Assembly: GCA_004009845.1 (NCBI GenBank)
Contig: RMBW01000179.1
Span: 1 to 38,315 of the forward strand
Source of the DNA: Davidsoniella eucalypti
Taxonomy: Eukaryota > Ascomycota > Sordariomycetes > Microascales > Ceratocystidaceae
DNA: 38,315 nt
Direction: 5' to 3'
A model generated the notes under the pieces. That model ran no database searches. It worked only from the letters and a program-made list of their open reading frames with translations, and was not told where the DNA came from. The stretch's first letter is position 1. Each line of letters starts with the position of its first letter. Both the position numbers and the translations under genes were made by a program. This document shows positions 31,400-38,315 of this stretch, piece by piece.

Positions 31400-34300
31400 A
31401 TGGAAGACTTTGTTGAGCTTAACGAAGAACATCAACTCCTCATTTGCCTCCCGTGTAAGGCAGCAATTCGCCCAGGAAAGAGCATTGAAACACACTTTCG
31501 TGGCAAGCACAAAGTAAAAGGAGAGACTATCAAAAATATCATCGATTACTATGGCACTCAAGATTTAGCTGATCCAAAAGTGCATGCTCTCCCCCCGATG
31601 GAAGTCCAGCTATCAAACGACTTGCTGTCCGCCGCGGATACAGTTGTTCTATGTGCCGATATCTCACAACATGCAAGGACAATATCACTCGCCACTGGAA
31701 AGACGTAGGGCATACATCTCTAGACCCCAAGTCGAAGATTGTACTATTACAGACTTGGATGGACCGGAACCTTGCCCGATACTGGATTGTCAGTGATGGC
31801 GCAGCCAATTTCGACGCCGGGCTAGCTAAACAGACAAGCACCAACCCAATGGAGCTCATGTTAGCCGACTGTGAGGCCATGCTAGCTTCTGAGGATGCCG
31901 AACGACTTCGGAAAGGAGACCTGAAGGAAGATATGGACCGAGACTCGTCGTGGGTAAAAAGGCTACAATGGGTAAAGCACTTTGAGTCGCGTGATTTGAT
32001 AAAAATCTATGAGGCTGCCGAATGGATTCAAGCCAAGAATGCTAAAGCCCAGCAAGTCCACCAACAAACCGAACAGGCTGTGCATGAACGAAATATGCTG
32101 CTCCGTCTCGGGGAGAGCTTTGATCGTGAGATCCAACGATGCAGCTGGCGATTAGATAGCGTGCCAACCGAAACACTTCAATGGCTCGGCAGTATCATGA
32201 CTACTGCTCCCAACGGAATGCCATTTGGACTGAAAGGCAAAGAAGCGTCGATGGCCAAATACCGAACTGTGGGACAACGATACTTGGGCTTGTGCTGGCG
32301 AGCACACCGCATTGGACGAGACGAGGCCATGAAGCAATTGGCTGTTAAGTTCACGGATGAGCAGTGGAATCTGCTGTGCACTGTCGTACAGGAGCTTGAG
32401 AAGAGCATCAACATCAATCGAAATCATGTTAGATATCATCGGAACGAAGATCATGACGACGAAGACGAAACTATAGAAGACGGCCGACTTCATGATAATG
32501 TCTACAAGGAGCTTGACAGAGCTGTCTTTTCGTTCATGGTAGCTTCGATCAAGACTCTGGTTGGTGGGCACATATACTCGAGCTCGCTTCTGTGCTTCTG
32601 TGCAGCTCTAGGCATTCGCTTACAGCCGCTTGGTTATACCGAGCCGCACTTATATACTGGACTGTTGGCTGCTATCTTGTGGTGGTCAAGACTGTTTTTC
32701 CTTGAGTCCGTATTCGACAGCAAACCCCGGAGTAGCGACGAAGGTGATATTGAGTCGGTGAAGGAATTCCGGGAGCAGCATGCAGTTTGGATGTGCACTG
32801 GCTCATATACTGTCATCAGCACTATCATCGGCTGGATGGCATACGGAAAGGGCTGGCGGTCACGCATGGGCGGACAGCCGTCTGTTCGTTGGGCTGAGGA
32901 TGGCGAGTCTTTGTTTCATAATGGAGAACGTATCATGATCCAAGACTTCACAAGAGCGGCTAGAGAGCAGGTAGTTGAGGCACAGAACTTACTAGCTTTA
33001 CTACTGGGAGACTCATGGCAAAAGATGAAGCCGAAGATTGATCTTAAGCTGCTTGCTGATAACATGGTCCGGCTTGGAGCCGGCCAGTCTTTCGCCACGA
33101 ACACGGACAACAAATGGCTTGAGCCCGGACCATCTTTGGTGATAAGGCAGCTGTCCACATCGATTTGGGATTCCAGCAGACATGTATTCAAAATAGATGG
33201 CACCAACCGCTGGCTACGCCGGCTCAGAATGTTCCGAGAGGTGCTCATGCTACTCGTCCATGTATGGGGTGGGTTACCCGGAAGAGGGCCGGAGCTTATG
33301 ACGCTGCGTCACTGTGATTCATGGCAGCTGATGCGCAATGTGTTTGTGTTTGACGGACAAGTGATGATTGTCACGGACCGAGACAAGATGAAGGCCATCC
33401 GGGATAACTCACGCAAGGTTGCTCGGTTTTTGCCAGAGAATATTGGCCAAATGGTAGTGGCTTACATCGCTTGGCTGATCCCCGTGGAACGAGTACTCCG
33501 GTCTAAATGTAACTTGGCCAAGGCAAACGACGAGCAATTAGAGTTCATGTGGCACGACGGCAGCTCTACTGTATGGGATACGGACCGACTTAGTCAGAAG
33601 CTAGCACGGGTATTTCAGACGGCTACCGGCGTGAGGTTAGGCGTAGGAAGATACCGCGTGGTGGCCATTGAGTTGGGCCGGCATATTCGCGGGCTTGTAC
33701 TGAACCAGATCGAGACTCGTGTAGACGACGACGACGCAGACGACGACGACATTGAAGTTGATCCCATTACCGGAGAACCAGTACACTGCGGTGGAAGCTG
33801 GAATATCATATGGGATCTTGCATCAACACATGGCAGCCGTGTTGCCCGACAACATTATGCGGTTCACATTGGATTCCCCGGCAAGCTACAGCCAGAGATG
33901 ATTGCTTCATTCAAAGAGATCAGTCGGTTGTGGCATCAATTTCTCGAAGGAGACGAGTCCCAGAACGGGAAACGGAAGCGACCAGATCAAGAAGCCGAGT
34001 GTGAGACCAAACGCCAGACCGACACAAGCAGCAAAAAGCGGATCCGGTGCAAGTTGCCGGTGAGAACGGCTAAAGTCAATGTGAACCAAGAGATGCAGAC
34101 CGGCTTGCGCACTTTGCTTGGACCCGATGCGACATGGCGCAGCGCCGAGCAACGAGAAAGCATGCGGGAGATATTGGCCAACCGAGCTGAGATGGAGTCA
34201 TTTGTTTCAACAAGTGAGTGTCGTCGGAAGATCGTTGGTCGATTCATGGATGGCATTACAGATGAGTCATGTAATGACATTGTTGGTGCTGAGCTGTGTG

Positions 34301-35007
34301 ATATATGCCAGGTACAAGTACAAGCGGCGGCAGCGATAGCGGCAGCAGCAGTGGCTACACCACAGACTACTGCAGTAGATCTTGGCATCAGCGAAACAAG
34401 CCAGACTACTGCGGTAATTCTTAGCAACGATAAAGCGAATCGACAACAGGCGATGGCTCAAGTGGATGATAGATGGATACGGTTCGGGAAAGAGGAAGGA
34501 GAAAGTGCCGAAGTGTTGTTCCGTTGGCTAGATGAGGTTGGAGAAGAATGCGCCAGCTGTCACGTCCAAAGTCAGCTCTACAAAAGATCAACTGGACTAA
34601 GCCATGACACTTTGAGGCATGCTTCCCAAGGAGTTTCGGTGTGTACAAAACGTTTGACAGGAGTGGAATATGATTCTGCTCGAAAGAAGATCAGATTTGC
34701 ACAATTCTCTTGCTGTTTCACTTGCAAACTCCCACTTGACTGGTGTGAGCGGGCGAAGGTGAAAGAAGGTGAGGGCTTTCGCTGTGGACATATAGACAAA
34801 GTACTGCCGGTAGTTTTGATGGCGATTAAAAACCACAAAATGCAGGATTTAGCCAAGAAGGAGTTTGACATTGATGTCAAGGAGATTGACTTTTATAAAT
34901 GGCTAGGAGAACGGCGTCAGTTCCATGATACACAAGGGACAAACATGCTTGCGCTGTGGGAGGCAATTATCATGGAGGCATACAAAGATGAGTTTTTTAA
35001 AATTTAG
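31400..35007 (+). pseudogene. TLH right copy: helicase core deleted, one-base frameshift, C-terminus intact
   Basis: Starts as the left copy for 66 codons; then a run of six C (seven in the left copy) shifts the frame near 31595. From 31651 a 1118-codon frame is open to the stop at 35007. It keeps the second zinc finger, the whole middle region including the recombinase-like residues, and the acidic run. At about 34178 it jumps 969 bp (323 codons, in frame, GC microhomology), removing everything from before Walker A to after motif VI. The four RecQ zinc cysteines remain. The C-terminal 230 residues exist only here: an alanine-rich linker (about 34315-34360), ECASC (near 34545), CCFTC (about 34710) and WC...CGHIDKVLP (about 34740-34810), probably a zinc-binding tail. 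If the C run is an assembly error, this would encode about 1202 residues without a motor. Confidence 0.9.
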
Positions 35008-35598
35008 TACTAAGGATGATTTTATGTATTAATAATGTATAGTATTAAGTATCCAGAGAGCAATGATGTCATGTAACTTCTTTATAGTTTTCGGAAATAT
35101 AGGTTTATGGTTGTTGAAGATTAGAATGTAACTACATTGAGTGCATAGTAAGGCTAAATAGCAATTAGTATGGGAGGCGGAAATGATTGTTAGGATTGGT
35201 GGATAATTGTAAATTTATAGTGGTGAAATTTGAAATAAAAGAACGAAACTTAGTGTACAATATTGGCGCTATGATTTAAATGTATCAATGACATGAAGGC
35301 TAAACCCAGCATTAGGGCACTAAAATAGGGCAGCATAGTTAATTAACAGGCTGGTTGGTGTATGTTATGAACTAAGACAGATAATCAGGTTATAGACTTT
35401 GTAAGAAATATAGATTGATTGATTGTGATGTAATAGTAGGTTGAGTTTGGAAAATGAAATTGAAAAGATTATCATTCGATAGGGTTATTACAGAATAGAT
35501 GTTGTTTGTAGAAAAGTAAGAGACTCTTAAAATCATAGTTGACGTAAATAGAGTATAAGATAAGTATAATATTTTAATTAAGAAGAAAGGTATCATGT
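35008..35598. other. TLH downstream region, AT-rich
   Basis: The first 60 bp (AAGGATGATTTTATGTATTA to GAGAGCAATGA) recur at 9301-9355 and partly at 29128-29162. Beyond that no coding signal. Confidence 0.45.
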
Positions 35599-35688
35599 AA
35601 GTATATCAGCGCAAATCTTCATAGCTCTATAGCTCCATAAGATAAATGAATTAAAAAAATTAAAAAATTAAAAAAAAAGTATATCAGC
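35599..35688 (+). mobile_element. 68-bp retroposed tag with target-site duplication
   Basis: GTATATCAGC at 35601-35610 and 35679-35688 (12 bp if the preceding AA is counted). The insert contains CATAGCTCTATAGCTCCATA and ends in AATTAAAAAAATTAAAAAATT then A8. Same element as 4004-4066, independent insertion. Confidence 0.82.
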
Positions 35689-35779
35689 TGGGCCATTACA
35701 TAAGATAAACATCAACTGTTGTGGAGAAAATAGGTAAAGGGTAGTACACCTACATCAACTTCTGTGCAAGTTTAGTCCA

Positions 35780-36335
35780 CAGTCGTGTTAGGGTTAAGTC
35801 AAGATGGCTTCAGTACATCTCAAATGCTATTTGGCCTCGAGAACGCCACAGGAGGCAGATGGAAAGAGGTCATAGACGCAGAAATATTTGCGATACTACA
35901 TGGACTCAAAGGCCTCACCCGACACTGACGGACAGGTGTACAAACATCTGGATCTGCCTCGACAACAGGGCCGCGATATATGGATCAGGATCTTCACAAG
36001 AGGCAATTGACGAGGCTAAGAAGCCATCAGAGACAACATGGAGAGGCGAGAAATGGGGTTTCCCTCTGCAGGTGAAGTCGCCATACCTGGGGGGACCAGA
36101 ATCAGTCAAGGATAGGTACCGGCTGCACTCTCTGGTCATGGTGACTTCAAAGAATATCATGAGGTTTGACAAGAACGCCACAGGTGTGGCAAAGACAAGG
36201 AAAGGACCCACATTTAGACTTGTCACAAAGGCTGAAACCTTGGGCAGAGTATTCACCAAAAAACTACTCATGACTATGAAAGGTAGAAGAACACTGGCAA
36301 AAACAGGCACCCACTACAGAAATAGCAGGGGTTGA
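35780..36335 (+). pseudogene. LINE ORF2 RNase H fragment
   Basis: DAEIFAILHGLKGL (about 35877-35918) followed, after a frame change, by IWICLDNRAAIYGSGSSQEA (about 35945-36005) gives the acidic residues and spacing of the RNase H domain of Tad1-type elements. The frame from 35859 to 36335 then continues into a basic stretch (RLHSLVMVTSKNIMRFDKN) that I do not recognise; it may be a different gene or element joined here. T-rich sequence follows. Non-functional. Confidence 0.65.
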
Positions 36336-36439
36336 GGATCATGGAAATCTCTCTTCTTTTTCCTTCGTTTTTTATTTATTTATTGTTAGTAGTTTTTATA
36401 ATGGGGTTTCTTTTCTTTTTGTTTTTGCCTTGAAAGGAG

Positions 36440-36605
36440 ACGTAGGTGTTGCTATTGTAAAAGGGACGGATGCCAGACTAGTCTGAGCAGTCCCGGATAC
36501 TAGGAACATAGAAAATTGGTGCCAGAAAACACGGCCTCGCCCGGAGTCGAAGAGGAGCTTTTAGATAAATCTCTAGACTATAAATAAAATCTTCATCATC
36601 ATCTC
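36440..36605 (+). mobile_element. LTR-retrotransposon leader fragment
   Basis: Plus strand: CTAGGAACATAGAAAA, then TTGGTGCCAGAAAACACGG and GGAGTCGAAGAGGAGC, then TATAAATAAAATCTTCATC. Same block as 28140-28260 in opposite orientation. Confidence 0.55.
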
Positions 36606-36993
36606 AAATGCCACTTCTTGCAAAGATTTGATCTGATTTGATTATATTTAACAGCTACCTAAATCACTAAGATCATACGACACCGGATTGGTTACTGGAC
36701 AGATATTTAAAGTCCTCCGCTCGACAAGCTCAAGTAGCACGACGAAGGCTAGAAATATTTACTTAAAAAGCGATAGCCAATTTTTTATACCTCAAAGAAG
36801 GGCACAGTATGGTAATTCATGAAATAAAAAAGGCAATTGAACAACACCAAATACTATCCAAAGGGTAATTTTGATCAAGATATCAAGAAGAGGCCATTAA
36901 TGGTTTTAAGAAACACTATAGGGTGGGTTGAATTAGTGTTCGAAGATTTAGAAATAAAGTAACTATAGATAATAAATAAGATCAAGTTAAACG
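36606..36993. other. AT-rich, nothing recognised
   Basis: No open frame or repeat that I can support. Confidence 0.3.
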
Positions 36994-37062
36994 TCTTGAT
37001 AGCTCTATAGCTCTATAGCTCCATAAGATTACTGAATTAATAAATTAAATTAAATTAAAAAC
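36994..37062 (+). mobile_element. retroposed tag, third copy
   Basis: TCTTGATAGCTCTATAGC with one extra CTCTATAG unit compared with the tags at 4004 and 35611, then CCATAAGAT and an (AATTA)n tail. No convincing target duplication seen. Confidence 0.6.
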
Positions 37063-37689
37063 CCAAACAAAATTAAATATCACGTTAATATTGGTAAAGT
37101 TGTGAGCTAAAATATTGATGGCATGACGTAATTCATACTCGTAGTATACTATATATTGATTAGGATTTCTACTATATAAAGCAAGTATCTAGGTACGATA
37201 GAGACAGTTGGCCAATAAAATTGAAAAGGTTAGTTAGCTAAGCAAGATAATATAACAAGCTGATTTAATATATTACCGGGCATTACAGCACAATTGGCAG
37301 GACAGACACTCACTTGCTATGTCTATCTATATAATAATAGTGAGTGCTATTGAAAATGGAAATAACATGCAAAGAATTAGGAGGAGAAAGATGGTATAAG
37401 TATTAATTAGGTTATTTTGTTATAAGAATAACGACAAGACTAATATGGTATTTGAAATTATCAGCAACTTTAGGTACTTACAATTGGAATAGTACAATTG
37501 GAATAGTGCAATGTTAGATGGTTGGGATTCAGGCCTCACATGATTGATAAAACAACAAGTGAAGTGGTTGCAACTGGTACAGTTGGTATTTCAATACTCA
37601 ACTAATTAACCACTGAATGATTCCTGACTTATAACGCAGGCTGAGATCGTCGCAAGCTATGACTTGATGCACTTAGCAATGAAATAGTT
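37063..37689. other. AT-rich, no gene
   Basis: No coding signal. CAATTGGAATAGTACAATTGGAATAG at about 37481-37506 is a 14-bp tandem duplication (AATAGTACAATTGG-type units). Confidence 0.35.
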
Positions 37690-38315
37690 TATAAGAAATA
37701 TAAACGAATGATTAAAAACTCAAAACAACGACAACGATGACTGGTTAACAGCAATTGTTTTTGGATGAGAAATAAACAATGTATGTGAGGGGTTAATTAA
37801 ATTATAATGAAAACTTGGGAGGGTAGATTCAAGTTTATAGATTGGTTGTAACGTAAATCTGGACTTTCGTGTAGATATAAATGAGCATGTAATGGAAATG
37901 AAGTTGCTAGATTTTACTAATAACTTGAAGGTTGTTTAACAATGCAACTACAATTATAGCTCGGAAAAACAAGAATTCATTGCGTAAAGCTGTATCTGTT
38001 TGTAGTAATGCTACAAGAATAGCTCCTGGAAATATGGTGAAGGGGATGTGGTATGAGTTGAAATATGAGATAAAGATTTCAATATATAGGTAATGATTCA
38101 CATTTCATGGCGATATCGTTTCCTACGAATAAGGTCTGTTTTATTGACTCTGGCATCTCATTACATGTCCCTGAACACCAAAAATTATCTCAAGCCTTAT
38201 CTCATTAGCTATTACTGAAGGTATCAGGGCTTTGGCAAAAAAACAAAAACTAGAAGTTGAAGATTATAGAGAACTAGTAATCAAGACCTACGTCTGAGTC
38301 ATGCTTAGCCTTGAG
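37690..38315 (+). repeat. dispersed decayed retroelement, copy 3 (runs off the window)
   Basis: 37690-37920 matches segment E's outer part (27320-27540, reversed). 37921-38315 matches 7322-7730 closely, including ATGGCGATATCGTTTCCTAC and the DSG-type frame. So copies 1 and 3 share the same arrangement and copy 2 has segment E inverted. Confidence 0.65.

Larger units (their letters stand above)
29797..34307 (+). repeat. inverted repeat 2, right arm (4511 bp)
   Basis: Partner of 22582-28062, shorter because of the 969-bp deletion at about 34178. The 1734-bp spacer (28063-29796) is not symmetrical. Confidence 0.97.

Overview
The window looks like a transposon-rich, probably subtelomeric or dispensable region of a filamentous ascomycete (Pezizomycotina). 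The evidence is a dispersed single 5S rRNA gene, a Tad1-like LINE, a solo LTR with a 5-bp target duplication, a fragment of a fungal-type transcription factor (Fungal_trans_2 type), a fragment resembling fungal intradiol dioxygenases, a 63-nt GT-AG intron, and several copies of a RecQ helicase of the kind called telomere-linked helicase (TLH) in fungi. No telomere repeat array is visible. I cannot name the species.

Layout: 1-1505 is a decayed LINE reverse transcriptase on the minus strand, stopping a few bases from an intact-looking 5S rRNA gene (1510-1628). An AT-rich tract follows, carrying a tiny retroposed tag with target-site duplications (3993-4077) and one clean unidentified gene (4802-5869, minus). 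7.3-8.9 kb is a decayed dispersed repeat, seen again at 15.4-17.0 kb and at the right end. 9961-13346 is a near-perfect inverted repeat (1599-bp arms, 188-bp spacer). Each arm holds the end of a nuclease/kinase-type gene, a TLH upstream region and a deleted TLH fragment. On the right the kinase gene is complete except for one extra base (12923-15248). On the left the kinase C-lobe is fused in frame to a transcription-factor fragment. 17.5-22.6 kb is a mosaic of retroelement ends, two 466-bp LTRs in opposite orientation and a dioxygenase fragment.

22582-34307 is a second, larger inverted repeat: two divergent copies of a 1525-residue-class TLH gene around a 1.7-kb spacer made of retroelement pieces. 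The two copies carry complementary lesions. The left copy keeps an open frame through the RecQ core and loses its C-terminus to an LTR. The right copy keeps the C-terminus but has lost the helicase motor by a 969-bp in-frame deletion and has a one-base frameshift near its start. The rest of the right side is retroelement debris.

The most interesting signal is inside the TLH protein. Between the twin zinc fingers and the RecQ motor lies a stretch with the spacing of a tyrosine recombinase catalytic domain (R629, K663/K665, R753, H811, Y820). This suggests a combined DNA-binding, recombinase-like and helicase protein that could mobilise or rearrange these chromosome ends. The repeated association with a nuclease/kinase-type gene, and the inverted duplications, fit a mobile or self-rearranging module; that is inference. 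All domain calls come from reading motifs, without database searches.
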